Of a stretch of 64,000 nucleotides of DNA, positions 36,401 through 49,800 are shown piece by piece. A program made the position numbers and the translations under genes. The notes beneath the pieces are model-generated. The model did not search any database, had not been told where the DNA came from, and worked only from the letters and a program-made list of their open reading frames with translations. Within the stretch, counting starts at the first letter, position 1. Each line of letters opens with the position of its first letter. Source of the DNA: Terebella lapidaria (lineage: Eukaryota > Annelida > Polychaeta > Terebellida > Terebellidae); the NCBI GenBank assembly GCA_949152475.1, contig OX424561.1:24732481-24796480 (forward strand), written 5' to 3'.

Positions 36401-37967
36401 CTGTGCACACTGAACTGCTCATCTGACACTGCGAAAGTTCATCTTCCAAGTAAGACACTCTTTCTCTCAAAGCTCCTAACTTCGCTTCACATGCTTCATG
36501 GCGAGTGTCACTGATTTCTTTCTTCCATGCCTGACCTAACTGTTTTCGATAATAGTGCCGTTGCGAGGCAATGATAGATTTAAGTTTGTCAATTTCTTTC
36601 CTGAGATCCTCGTCAGTGAGCAGCTTCTGTTTTGAGCGGAGTTGTCTCCTGACGTCCTGGTACTTGCGTTTCCACAATTCTACTCGACGACATTATCTGT
36701 TCAATTCTTGACTAGGTCTATTTGTCGTTTTCGTGCTTGTTTCCACTCTAGCGTTGAATTCAAGTTCCCGTTTCAGTATGGTATTCTCTTCTTGCAGTCG
36801 AGAACAATCAGACAGAAGTGAATCATACATCCTCTTGTAGACTCCTGCAGCGTCATTGTTGTCAGTTTCCTGAACCAAGGAGGAATCTACCGAATTTCTT
36901 GGTCTTCTTTGAGATGGAGGGGTCCTCGGTGGTGATAACAGAGAAGGAAGTAATGGGAATTGTTGCGAAAGGTAAGTGGCAAGGGCTTGATGATCTCGTC
37001 GGTTCTTCATCAATTTCTGTCTTTTTTCTTTCACATCTGTAGCAAAGAATATACATACCTATAATCATAACAATGTCATATATGTTATAAAGTCAAGGTT
37101 TGTATTATTGAATCACAAATTCTTAATATGTGTAAATTAACTTTTTTCTCTCGAGTATATTCTTTACAGGAATATGAAATCATATATGTGCGCAATAAGG
37201 TTCCTACTGGACATTGTATGTTCAATAGGATGATACAGTAATGTTTCATTATTATTACCGTATTGGTCCTGATAGTAGCATGTTCCCCCAATAGTAGCAC
37301 GCCCCTCTTTCCCCCAAAAATGTTCGCTTTACATATTGATCCTTGTATTTCACTTCATGTTTCTAATAAAATCTTGTGAGTGTTTCAATTCACATACTTA
37401 TCATTTGAATCAAAATAAATGGAATGTAAGGCTACAGCCTACAGGTATGTTATTCAGTATGTTTCCTAAATTTGACCTCAAGTTCCAAAGATACTATTAG
37501 GACCAATACGGTACTAGCAATATATCTGTGGTATATCAGTCATTTACATGTCCCCTATTGGATTCATTACTGTCATCCTTACTGGACTCATATTGTTATG
37601 CGATTGCCTCGTTTTGGACTGTTTTATTTTTTACATGTATAATAACCTGATTTACAAATCATTGTATTATGTCAAGATGCATGCAGTAGTGTATTTTTAC
37701 TCCTAAATTAATTTCAGCATTCAAGATCACCATTAAATTGCTATTACAAGGAGGAATATACCTGATTTGTTGTTGATGTTGTATTAAAAACTTACATTTA
37801 CATGCTGCAGCAAGCCGTGCAGCATTTAATTGGCAGTGAAGAACGTCAGATATGTGTGCTGCTGCTGCCGCCCAGCCACTACCAGAAGCCGACACTGTGG
37901 TGAAGAGTTTGTATGCAACTGCATTCGAGAAGTTTCCCACACATACATTTCCGAATGAGAAATTGAG
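33427..37967 (-). pseudogene. second transposase-like (RNase H-fold-like) gene, decayed
   Basis: Read leftward, exons fit in phase: 37967-37796, 37045-35701, 35019 to about 34282, about 33986-33833 and about 33719-33427. Order of parts: an N-terminal helical segment; a long coiled coil (LLSDCSRLQEEN; LRKEIDKLKSII); a CxxC (CTVC); then a DDE-like core with CNIAWDATEVDGRHINEVH, SDRVAVNHCV and LNCKLHPLDS; then KMRYKAGKGDP, RYVGNRLHILFHL and LTGPWMNIFY; then HNMQSERIMAMTDSQMHRAP; and a Lys-rich tail. D in WDA and in SDR are candidate catalytic acids. I know this shape from many marine invertebrate genomes but not its formal name. One in-frame stop at 36695 and one frame change near 34830 suggest a dead copy, unless these are assembly errors. 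Confidence 0.6.
35020..35700. repeat. intron shared with the relic at 18.8-19.5 kb (inverted)
   Basis: This intron of the minus-strand gene is the mirror of 18841-19477 with scattered differences. The relic lacks about 55 bp near its start (35645-35690 here). The pair is an inverted repeat about 16 kb apart. Confidence 0.8.
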
Positions 37968-38239
37968 CTGAAAAAACAAACAAAACAGGATACTGTAATC
38001 AAGAGAGTAAACAAATTTTATCACATGAAACTGTGTTTAACCGTGGCATAAAGCCATTGCATATATTTCATATTTAACATGTGTAATAAAGCGGAACGGA
38101 ACCATGGAGAAATGACGTCATTACGCAAAACGTACATTGGAAAACCTGCATGGACCAAGGCACAAAAACTGCAGCAAGCACTATGAAATCCTATATAATA
38201 CCAGTAAATATACAGTAAAAGCACCATATAGTGTTCCGT

Positions 38240-38405
38240 GTGATAAATAGAATCTTAAGTGTGTACCCATTTGATATCAAATTCATTAAACTCGCCAAGA
38301 ACTGTTGTTTTTGCTCGCCAAGGCTCGCAAAAAGCAAAAGTTCTTTGGCTCGTTTAATAAATTTGATATCAAATGGGTACTCATTTAAGATCCTCTATTA
38401 CTCAC
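38240..38405. mobile_element. 166-bp palindromic MITE, copy 1
   Basis: The arms contain CCATTTGATATCAAATT and its mirror around a loop with GCTCGCCAAGGCTCGC. The outer ends read GTGATAAATAGAATCTT / AAGATCCTCTATTACTCAC. A second copy lies at 53652-53792, just after the second DUF6589-like gene. Confidence 0.75.
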
Positions 38406-38770
38406 AGTCATGAACAAGAGTCATTTGTGCATTTACATTGAAAAAAATGTGAAAGCAATGTGATTTCGCCACAAATAACATGAACAATGTATTTATGATG
38501 CTGGTAAAATTGCAGTCCAGCAAATAAAATGATGCGTAAAGTCCAATAAAATGCACTGAGTGGGCATGAAAGACGACGAGGGTGGTCTATGAGGAACTGA
38601 ATATCTAGTTGGTATGGCCTTTTACTGCACGTGGACTTGCTTACAAACATTGCGCAACTATTCATGAATATTTAATTAGCCCCGTGTCCCATACATCCGA
38701 TAGGAGTTTACACTCAACTGATACACTTGACTTGGTTTTGAAAATCGAATTCCAACCAGTCGTGTCATCG

Positions 38771-39225
38771 TGAAATATCAGGCCAGCTTGCCTGCCAGAT
38801 ATTTTATAATTCACGTAGTTTTGTTCATAAGAGTGGATGGTCAATATTATCAAAGATTAAGCGAGATTGCCATCGCAATGTGAAATCAGTCGAATCGTAC
38901 GATATGGGGCGGACATCACTCCTGAAGTTTGCAAATATCTTTCAAAATAATCATTGGAGCATAGAAATTTTCATCACAGGGTTTCTTTATATATTTTTCT
39001 TGATATATGTCTTTTCAATTTCACCCGATGGCCTTTTTGCATAAGGATTTATCGCGGATTGTGCGATGATTACAGTCGCTGCGTTTCGTGAGCGCCGCCA
39101 TTGCGGCATTTCCCGGCTGCACGCTGCGCTTCGAAAACACACACGCAACCCCCTCATTTTGCGCACGTCATTGCTTGAAATAGCTACGGTGTATAGCCAC
39201 ATATTTAGTATCATCGGAATCAGGA
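38771..39225. mobile_element. diverged right end resembling the young transposon's
   Basis: CGTGAAATATCAGG, TGTGAAATCAGT and ATCGTACGAT occur in the same order and orientation as at 17515-17588 inside the right end of the young element. About 320 bp further on stands AGTATCATCGGAATCA (39210-39225), close to its terminal AGTTTCATCGGAACTA. The sequence between has drifted. It looks like the right terminus of a related older element lying to the left. No matching left end was found. Confidence 0.45.
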
Positions 39226-40849
39226 ATGACCATACATATATCTAGAACAATTTTTAAAATTATACAAGTGATTTTACGTTGTGTTATTGGGGCCTACTTC
39301 CTCACCTGTTTTGTGTTTGCTTCCTCCATCATGATGCCGGCATACTTCCACACAAAAAAAACACGTGGTACTTCCGCTTATTCTTATTGGTCGAAAAATT
39401 AGGTTACATTTGCATTTGGTTAATTTGCATGAATTTCATGAATGGATTTATAAACAGTGCCTCTGTTGATGCCGAGCAACGATCGCACAAAAAGAAGCGT
39501 AAAAAACGTCACCAAGACCGATGACGTTTTGTGCGTGGTTATGCAAGTGCCTACACTGTCATGCAAAAATTTACATTACGGGGTCGCGACCATATCCCGG
39601 ACAGAACCAATGCCGGACACCTACATAGGGTCAGGAATGTTGGTCGGTGAGCGGGTTTTTTCCACTTGACATTTCATCAATATTTGACGCATTCCGGTGA
39701 AAATTGACAGAATAGCTAGTTTACAACCGGCCAATAAGGCATAAATCATCAAGTTGGAATGATATTGGATGCGGAGCAAAAATGGTGGTACTGTAAAATG
39801 TGGTCGTTTGAGTAGAAGACCGCCGCTGAACGCCGACCGCCGACGCATTAGTGTAGATTACGTTATGACGTTTTATTGTTTTGTACTACTGTAGGCCAAA
39901 CAGCATGGTTTTTCCCCCACATTATTACACCTTTCTGCTCACATAAATAAAAGTATATAGGGAATTTGACAACAAATACGGTGATTATGAAATCACTTTC
40001 CCGCCACTTTCTTTTTTTTATCAAGAAATATGAATTATTGACTACTGCTCACAGATTATTGACACCAACTAGTGTACACTAATATTTTAACCCATGTGGT
40101 AATTTGTAAAGATGGGAGATGAATTATATAACCATGTAACCATGTGAATGTTATGACGTAATAAAGTGGTCCTATGTACAACGTTTGTTTTTGTTTTGAT
40201 TTTGTGATAAATAAATTTGTCTGAGTGTACAAAAATTTCCACAATACTCCAACAATGGCCGAGAACTCAGGTGAGAATATCACATCGTGTGAATTATATC
40301 AGAATTGAAAAATATTTGAACTATGTTGTATCAGATTTGTTACATAATTAAAAGCTCCGCACATCACCTTTACCGTACGTGAATATATGTTATCGTTGTT
40401 ATAACTGTACTATTGTAATCGTCATTCATTATACTGTCAGACTGCAGGAAATACAGATCTGATGCAAACATGATTTAAATATTATCACACTTGCGATTAA
40501 TATACCACGTCTACTCAGGAATAACTCAACAAGTGGCAGTCTGAAACGTGTTTATCAAGTTGATAATGTATTATAACATGGCTGGCCACTGTTGTCTTAT
40601 ACACACTAGTTTGCAGAGGATGACGTTTGTCAGACAACAATGGCCGGGAAAAACTCTCTTTCCACACAATAACCACGTGGTTATATTATAACCACGTGGT
40701 TTTCTCTGCAATGCCTGGGAAACGACTTTTTTCCCGGGCTTTGCGGTCCTACAACACGCTCGTTCTCGCTCGGTTTTTTCCCCCAAAACCAAACGCTCGC
40801 ATCACCCGCACTGAATCTTGGGATAGCAGTGAAAAGTAGTCCCACCACC
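39226..40849. other. upstream region of the second DUF6589-like gene
   Basis: No coding exon recognised. The last 180 bp before the ATG are GC-richer, carry two AACCACGTGGTT palindromes (40671-40682, 40690-40701) and probably hold the promoter. Confidence 0.4.
40671..40701. promoter_or_regulatory. paired E-box palindromes upstream of the transposase start
   Basis: AACCACGTGGTT occurs twice, 19 bp apart, 150-180 bp before the start codon of the second DUF6589-like gene. The core CACGTG is the E-box bound by bHLH-zip factors such as MYC/MAX and USF. Role inferred from position. Confidence 0.4.
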
Positions 40850-43800
40850 ATGGCGACCTTCACGCCAACAAAAACAGTACAAGAAATAGTGAGTAGTTGG
40901 TTATTTATGTATGTATGGGTATCTAATATATATATACCGATGTTTGAGTGAAAAGCATAACACAGGGGTGAATATGTAATACCATAAAATAGCTGGAAAG
41001 CATTTGAACCAAGAATGTTTGTTGAAAGAGTACTGTATTCTTTCATTATCGCTCACATAGAAAATTTGACGAGCGCTGACTGCGGCTGAGCGGTCATTCT
41101 AGACCCAGGTGTCCCACTCTCGAACGCCGGAGGCGTGAGTGGCACCTCCGGCGTTCGAGAGAGTGGGACACCTGGGTCTAGGTCATTCATACTCGTGGAC
41201 AAATTACGTATTTCGGGAATAGCTGCTGAGGACTTATAGATCTATAGGTATAGATCTAGGCCTAAAAGTACACACCCACTGTTTGTTTAGGTCGTTCACT
41301 GTTTCACTCCCTTGACCATCACGGGCACGTTCATGGTCACAGTGACCAACGGTGACTGAGGAGTACGATACGGTGATGCCGCCACTATACTTATTGAGTA
41401 CGGTAGCGCCGTCACTGTGCTTACCAGCAATTGAGAAAAAAAAAACACGGAACTGCCTCATAGACGTAAGTTCTATTTGTGGAGTAATTTCACAGTTCAA
41501 TGAAATCTCTGACATTTAGACTGTGCTCCTCAGTCACCGTGACTATATTATTATATTAGTTATTATGATACTGAATACTTTATTTACTCAGAGTTTACAA
41601 TGTACCACATCACCCTCCTTTTAACATAGTGAATACCAGTGATAGACTTCCTCAAATTCCAACAATACAACCAACTTGTGGATCACAAATGAAATTCCAC
41701 AAAATATTGTCTATATAGTGTATATTATTATTCCTATTAATATCTTTTTTCAGGAATATGCAACAGTGGGAGCATGTTCAGAAACACCAGTGAAAAGTTA
41801 TGTTAAAGGTACCGATATTGGTATTATATGTATTAGGTATTGCACGCTACTAGTATGAAATTTTTTCTAAAAAGTGTGATTATCTTAGTTGTCACATTAT
41901 TAGTCAAAATTGCAAATTGGAATTTAAAATGAAAATCAATTGATTAATTCATATTTTCGCAGGGTTATTTATAATCATGCAAATTTATTTATTTTTCAGT
42001 ATCCTGCATTTGCATTTTATGCGGAAAATCATCCGGGTTAACTGGTTTGAAGTGCCTATTCCCATATCATCGAAATGTTCTGATCAGTAGTTTGAGACTA
42101 AATGAAAATAACCCCGTCCTGGATTTATTCAAATCAACTCTTGGACTAGACCTGTCCTTTCTACAAGCAAATGTTAAGTATTGCAACACGTGCTTCAGGG
42201 CAGCGGTACAAATTGATAGTATTAAGAAACATTTGGATCATGGAGGAAGTTCTGCAGGAGTGGTCACTACAGAGACAATACAAATTAAAAGGATGGCCAA
42301 GGACTCCCCTTTGATTCCAAGAAAAAAACCTGAATATAAAAAAAAATTGTGCCTCAGTACTGATGAAAACACATGCAAAGAAGACATCGAACATTCATAC
42401 AGCAGGAAAAACACTATGAATGAAGAAGTGATGAAAGATTTCACATCAAAAAAGAATGAAGTTTATCAAGAAATTGACAAGCACCAACACATACTGGATT
42501 TGAACATGGCATGTGATGCACTCTGCGGTAAAATAAACCCCAGTGTTTTGCGTAAAAAAATGAACATTAAATCTCTTACGGACAAGGAGTTCATCTATAA
42601 GATATTGAAGGAAATGAAGGATCGACTACCTTTGGCATTTGAGGTGATGGCAACCATAGCATCTCCTGTACATGGTACTGAGATCTCGCTGAACGTACTT
42701 TCGACAGTTGCATGTGCTTACAGCATGTTGATGTATTGTCGCAACAATGAATTGTCTGGACTGCAGAAACTCTTCACATGTTTGGTTATACATTATAATG
42801 GTGGGAATGCCATGCAGACAACATTGCAGAAAGTTGGCCTCACAATGTCTGTTGGAAGTAAAATGAGACTTCTTGATTCGATGGCTGATCTAAATCAGAG
42901 TGCAATTGTACACAGTTTGACATCCGGACGTGAGGGCAAGCTGACAGCTGACAACATCGATGGCCGTTTGCAGCAGTCGGAAATTCGCAAAGGGGACAAG
43001 GAACTCGAGTACCATTATTGTGCTGCTACATATCTTCCTGACCGGTAAATAAATATTTTAGTAATGTCAGTGTTGTAAATATTGTGAAATATCATTATTC
43101 TGATATCATCATGAATTTGATAACACATTACTTATTGGCGTTTGAATTAAGGCATTTCAGCAGAAATGCCTTTATGGTTTTGTCAAAAAAATTTTTTTTA
43201 CAGAAACATTGAAATCAATGTTTCTGGTTTCCGCACAATACATGTAACTCAAAAAAGTATTATGGCAATGACTGTGGAACTTTGCATGGAGGTTCATATA
43301 TCACCAGGGAAGAAGGGTATTGATTTTGAGGTCGATTCGTCAAACGACCTTTGACCTAGGGCTCGAAATAGTTTTAGCTGAGTCATTCCTGAGGCGCTCA
43401 TGCATATCTCGGAAACATTGCGTCATAGAGCAAAACGGACGTTATTTTCGGACTCGTCGCCCTAGACAAACATGTCTTAAGGGTATTAGGGATGACCTAG
43501 GGATGACGTTTGACCTTGACCTTAAATTTTTTCGCTGAGTCGGCATTTTTCGTTTTCGTCGATATCTCGGAAACGGCACGTCGTAGAGTGAAACGGACTT
43601 TATTTTCGGACTCGTGACCCTAGACAAACATGTCTTAAGAGTATTAGGGAGGACCTTTCACCTTGACCTTAAATCTTTTTGCCGAGTCGTCATTTTTCGT
43701 TTTCGTCGATATCTCGGAAACGGACGTTATTTTCGGACTCGTGGCCCTACACAAACATGTCTTAAGGGTATTACGGATGACTTTTGACCTTGACCTTACA

Positions 43801-46800
43801 TTTTTTCGCCGAGTCGGCATTTTTCGTTTTCGTCGATATATCGGAAACGGTGTGTCGTAGAGCGAAACGGACGCTATTTTCGGACTCGTGGCCCTAGACA
43901 AACATGTTTTAAAGGTATTATGGATGACCTTTGACCTTGACCTTAAATTTTATCCCTGAATTGGCATTTTTAGTTTTCGTCGATATCTCGGAAACGTTGC
44001 GTCGTAGAGCAAAACGGACGTTATTTTCGGACTCGTCGCCCTAGGCAAACATGTATTAAGGGTATTGGGGATGACCTAGGGATAACGTTTGACCTTGACC
44101 TTAAATTGTTTCGCTGATTCAGCATTTTTCGTTTTCGTCGATATCTCAGAAACGGTGTGTCGTACAGCGAAACGGACGTTATTTTTGGACTCGTCGCCCT
44201 GGACAAACAAGCCTTAAGGGTATTAGGAATGACTTTGACCTGAATTTTTTTGCTGAGTCGGCATTTTTCGTTCTTGTCGATATCTCGGAAATGGTGCATC
44301 GTAGACTCGGACTCGTGGCCCTAGACAAACATGTCTGAGGGGTATTAGGGAGGAACTTTGACATTGACCTGAAATTTTTTCGCCGAGTCGGCATTTTTCA
44401 TTGTCATCGATACCTCGGAAACAGTGTGACCTAGAGCAAAACAGACATTAGACATATAGTCTTAGGGCTATAAAGTTTGTCCTTCACATACAGTACATGT
44501 AATTGCACAAATGTTTTATAGGTCTAATTAGGAGCTTCATCATGTTTTTGCTGAGTAAGCATTTTGTTTTTAGGTTACCGGACCTATGGTCCGATAACCT
44601 ATTGGCATGGCGTTGCGTCCGTCGTCGTCCGTCGTCGTCCGTCGTCGTCGTCGTCCACATTTTTATCTTTTTTGTTTACAGGCGAATTTTTCTGAAATTT
44701 TGCACAAAAATACCTAAAAATAATTCAAGAAGGAAGTATTTTTAATTTTTTTGATTTTCTCATTTTTTTCAAAATGGCGGCCGTTTTCGACGAAAAATGC
44801 CTGATTTTGGACTTTGGTGGCCATTTTCTCAAAATCTGTTCAGTAACTTTTTTTCTTTTTGATAAATAACACTCCTCATATGTACTCCTATGATGTCTAT
44901 AAATTTCGTTGCGCTTGAATCGCTCGAAGTGGGCCATTTTGGCCCAAACTCGGCTCAAATGGGACTTTCCCATGTTAAATTCTCCTATGCTTTATAATGG
45001 GACACATTATGCCTAATATCTCACTTGATATTGAGATTAGAGACTAGGAATCAATTGTGGACCTATAGGAAATGATATATGCTGAATATTCTCGTGACCT
45101 TGAATTTGACCTCTGACCTCACTTTCAAGGTCAGAGCACAAAATGGCTTATATCTCGCTTATTATCGACTCTACAGCTTAGGAATCAATTGTGGAGATAT
45201 AGGAAATGATATATTCTGAATATTCTCGTAACCTTGAATTTGACCTCTGACCTCAGTTTCAAGGTCAGAGCACAAAATGGCTTATATCTCGCTTATTATC
45301 GACTCTACAGCTTAGGAATCAATTGTGGACATATAGGAAATGATATATGCTGAATATTCTGATGACCTTGAATTTGACCTTCGACCTCATTTTCAAGGTC
45401 ACAGGACAAAATGGCTAATATCTCGCTTGTTATCGACTTTACAGCTTAGCAATCAATTATGAACATATAGGAAATGATATATGCAAATTATTGTCATGAC
45501 CTTGAATTTGACCTTTGACCTCATTTTCAAGGTCACAGGACAAAATTGCTAATATCTCACTTATTATCGATTTTACAGCTTAGGAATCAATTGTGGACAT
45601 ATAGGAAATGATATATGCTGAATATTCTCGTGACCTTGAATTTGACCTCTGACCTCATTTCCAAGGTCCAAGGACAAACTGGCTCATATCTTGCTCCTCT
45701 ATTGACTGTATGGCTTGGGAATCAATTGTGGACATGATATGCATGATATAGAAAATGATATACACTGAATATTTTGATGACCTTGAATTTGATCTTTGCC
45801 CTTTCATTTTCAAGGCTACAGCATAAAATTGTTAATATCTCTCTGATTATTGAACTTACAGCTTAGCAATCAACTGTGGACATGATATATGCTTAATGTT
45901 ATATATGCTGAATATTCTCTTGACCTTGAATTCAACCAGTGACCTGGCTAACACTTAAAATATTAAACATTGTCCGGTAACCTATCTTTGGCCCTTGGCC
46001 TAATTTTTTTCATGCTTCACCCTGAAATGCCTCCAAGGCCTTTAGGCCTTGACGTCTAGTTGATTTAATAATTTATAGACATCATTTATGCATCAATATA
46101 CATTTCTGTTGGCAGTGAGACATTTGATGACCTGCCAAGTACTCCCATGGGTGACATCAAAACAACGAAAGCTAATTTCTTCTATTTGACAGATGAGCAG
46201 GAAGAGGTGCTTAAAAGTAAGTAATTTTGCAAATGTGTTTGCAGGTTCAATGTTTCCACTCTCATTCGTTTTACTTATCATGCAATATAGGATATGATAT
46301 ACATGTGCATGATGTGATAAATGGATTGAATCTATTTATTAATCAGATGCATATGGTGTCCATGTTGCCCGCATTTTAAAACAACACTGCCCAGAGCTGC
46401 ATTGGTTCAACCCTCCTGACCACATTCCTCACTCTATGGAACATGTCATGCGTCGGAAATCTGAGGTGTATCCACTAAAAGTGAGTTTTCACATATATGT
46501 CCTTTATCAATCTTGATGAGACAAAATTTGTAGAACTGAGTTTATGATAATTTCAAATAATGTTAATAATTACCATAAATATGTATACATACATGTGTCG
46601 CCCATACTTTCTGGCAAAATTACAGGTTAGCCTTGATGATACCAAATATCATGGCGAATGTGTGCTCGTTCTTCAAGAAATTTCAAACTTCATGAAAACT
46701 TGCTATGAAAAAGCTGGTACACTGTTCAGAAGTAACATGCGTTCATATGTTTTCCTTTTCCATTGATAATTTTGATTGATAAGGAATCTATTATTCCGAA

Positions 46801-49800
46801 GACATTTCGAAAGATATGCTTCATGGTTTTAAAAGAATTGGTTGTTTTTGTTATTTCTACTATTTACTGCATAACTTCATGTATCATATATCATGCACAA
46901 TGCATGCCATGTATCATCAAGTAATAGATGAGCATTTCATAAATTATTATTAGCGATATATTGACAAGTAATAACTATGAAAAAAATAAAAATATATAAA
47001 TAGTAGTTATCCAAAATGGCTGATTGGATTTTGATTTACACAGGAATATATATACACATAAATACTTCATTCATATTTGTTCAACAAGATATATGACATG
47101 TCCATCTATATATACTTTGCCATTATACATGTTATAATGCTATCTACAGGTATGAACTTTGATGCTGCATACATCCCCATTGGTGGAGACCAGCTGACAA
47201 GAGTGAATTTCGATATTGCCAAGACACTACGAAAGGGTTCCCACACCAGAGAGGAACAGTTAGGGCACTTGAGTCCAGTCATTACAGAGATGTTTCACGT
47301 TCTCCAAGACTTCTTGGAAGTGAGTAACGGGTACATCCTTTTGGCTTGGCATACAGCAAGCATACTCCTCTAAGTTTCGTTTGCCTTATCTGTGTCACAA
47401 CTATCCATGCATATCCTGCAACACTTTTCTTTGATCCTGTCTGGATCAATATCAAAGCCAAGGTGTCTGAGCAATATCTCCCGTATGCATTTGCCGGACT
47501 TGCACATATTTATCAGACTGTCGGTGATACCTGGTCGATTTTTTCTTACGTCGGTATTGTTCCAGTAGAGAATCGCTTGGGCTGGTTCACCATCACGACC
47601 TGCACGGCCCGTCTCTTGCATGTACCTGTCCAAATTTGTTGGAGGCTTATAATGTATGATGCGACGAATGTGCGGTGCATTCATACCCATCCCAAGGGCA
47701 ATAGTAGCGAAAACAAGACGCACATAAGGTTTATCCATGCGAAGTTCTTCAACAACTTTATTTTTCATTCTTTCTGTTGCAACATTATGGTATTGATGGT
47801 ATCTCATTTTTTCAGCATCACAGCAGCCCATGATGTGCTCCATGTAGGACATACAGTAGCTTATCACACTGTAGTCTGTGTAGAATATGGTGAGGGGAAA
47901 GTTGTCCTCCTGGTGTTTCAGCTCTCCTGCCAGCTTATTCAACATGTTCAACACTTCATCCAAATGGTCCTGTTGATTTATTGAGGCTGCGCGTATCCTG
48001 ACATCATAGAATAAGTTTGGTCTGTCTGGATTTTCTGTCACGAAAGTTGGATTTTTCAGCTCCAGAATGGACACCAGTTCCTTTCTTGTTTCCGTATTGG
48101 CTGTGGCAGTTAAGGTTATGCAGGTGGCCTTGGGGCATTTGATCAATATTTCTTTTATCCTGCCGAAATCCTTCCGGAAATCAGGTCCCCTGAAAAAATT
48201 TAAATACATGTTAATGCTCCTACATATAATTAAGGCATTTCGGCAGAAATGCCTTTATGGTTTTAGCAGAATTCTTTTTTTTTTCTTCTTCCGCCACTTT
48301 TGATTTCCGGACGATAACTTTAGATTGCCTTGACGGATCCTTGTCAAATTTTCACCGCAACTCAGAAATGATATGTGGAAGAACCCTATTCTTTTTGAGC
48401 CGGATCCGAGGTCCGTGAGGTCCGTGAGGATGAAATCAATGCTAATTTTAAGACTTGTTTTCCGGACGATAACTGGAAAAATATTTATGCAATAGTTGCA
48501 GAACTCTGCATGGAGGTTCATATGCCACCAGGGAAGAACCCTATTGATTTCGGGATCGATCCGTCAAACGACCTTTGACCTAGAGGTCAAAATAATTTTT
48601 TGCTGATTCATCCTTGAGGCTTCCTGCATATCTCGGAAACCGTGCGTCGTAGAGCGAAACGGACGTTATTTTCGGACTCGTCGCCCTAGAGGATGAAATC
48701 GAGGAACTTGGTTTCCGGACGATAACTCAAAAAATATTCAGGCAATAGTTGCAGAAATTTGCACGGAGGTCGAAATAATTTTTTGCTGAGTCATCCTTGA
48801 GGCATTTGCGATAAATTCTTACGGAAGTTCACCTGCAACGTTCATAGACATTGATTTGTGTCTATTTGTTTAAGTATCAGTCGATATTTTATTTTCATCT
48901 GTCATCCACTATCATCCACTCGTCGTACTTTATATAATGTAGCTGTCATTACATGTATCAATATTTCTACGTAATTTCTACTGTATATATTCATTTATTA
49001 TACTGTAGTATTCATAGTCCTCTTGGGAACTTTTTAAGCGCAGTCACAGGTTTGTAGGCCTTGGAGTCGGTGGTAAGGCGTATGGACTTGCCCATCGATG
49101 CTCTGGGGCCCTCACGGGTTCTGGTAGATTCGCGTTGCTGCCTGTTCGTCAAATGATTCGGCTTCCTGTAGCCCCTGCGTTGGGTAAGTCTGTTGACAAT
49201 ATAAACAAGGGGGTGACGGCTAAGAAGGATGTTGCTCGTAAGGAGTCAACATTCCCGACTAACCATGTACGACCTGAGTCGATCGACCTATCGGACTTTG
49301 TGGAGTCTGAAGGGGGTCATCAGACTTCCGTCCCTGTCGAATACCCTAACCTTCACCTGCTTCCCGGAAGCAGGGCACGGTCTGGTCTGCCTATTTAATG
49401 AAGGCCAGCATTATTTACTGGCAGACGCTGGCTTATCAGTTAATGTGTCAACTCTCGTTGCCGGATCACCTGCTGATTTGGAGAAGGGTAGTCGCGCAAG
49501 TATTCATGCAGCGCTTGGTGTTTTGGCCGCATTGGTGCATGCTGCTGAGCGTGACAGTGTGCATATAAACAAGCAGGGCGGCACGTGTTCGAGGCAGCTC
49601 TGCTTGAAAGCCGAGTGTCTGATCAGGTTTGCCTTCAAGTGTCGTCTGTTCATCAGGGCACGGCATCTATCTCAGATTGTTCTCAAAAACTGTCTGACCA
49701 GTTTTGAGATTTTTGTTTCAAAACATTCCTCTCATGTACCTTTATGACATGTATAAGTTTCGTTGCCCTTGAATCGCCGCTCTGCGTGTGGTGGCCATTT

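Larger units (their letters stand above)
43149..46059 (+). mobile_element. Helitron-like composite repeat, copy A
   Basis: Starts with the palindrome AAGGCATTTC..AGAAATGCCTT. Ends with a hairpin (AAGGCC TTTA GGCCTT), five bases, then CTAG followed by T, the layout of a Helitron 3' end. The same start and end recur at 48231-51427, and the end recurs inverted at 60328. Inside are a seven-unit tandem array (43320-44460) and a nested AGGTTACCGG repeat (44572-46003). It lies in intron 3 of the DUF6589-like gene. A 5' TC was not seen, so the class is tentative. Confidence 0.55.

Noticed and set aside
43442-44394. Several basic open frames (PFPRYRRKRKMPT-like text) in the 43-44 kb array
   Set aside because: They recur with each unit of a tandem repeat and reflect the period, not a protein gene.
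43320-44460. Regular array that could suggest a CRISPR
   Set aside because: Units are 120-160 bp and diverge along their whole length; there are no short direct repeats with unique spacers, and the genome is eukaryotic.
44503-44745. 80-codon frame with SSSVVVVV text near 44.6 kb
   Set aside because: It is produced by the GTCGTCGTC run of the AGGTTACCGG repeat; a similar frame appears at 60933 for the same reason.
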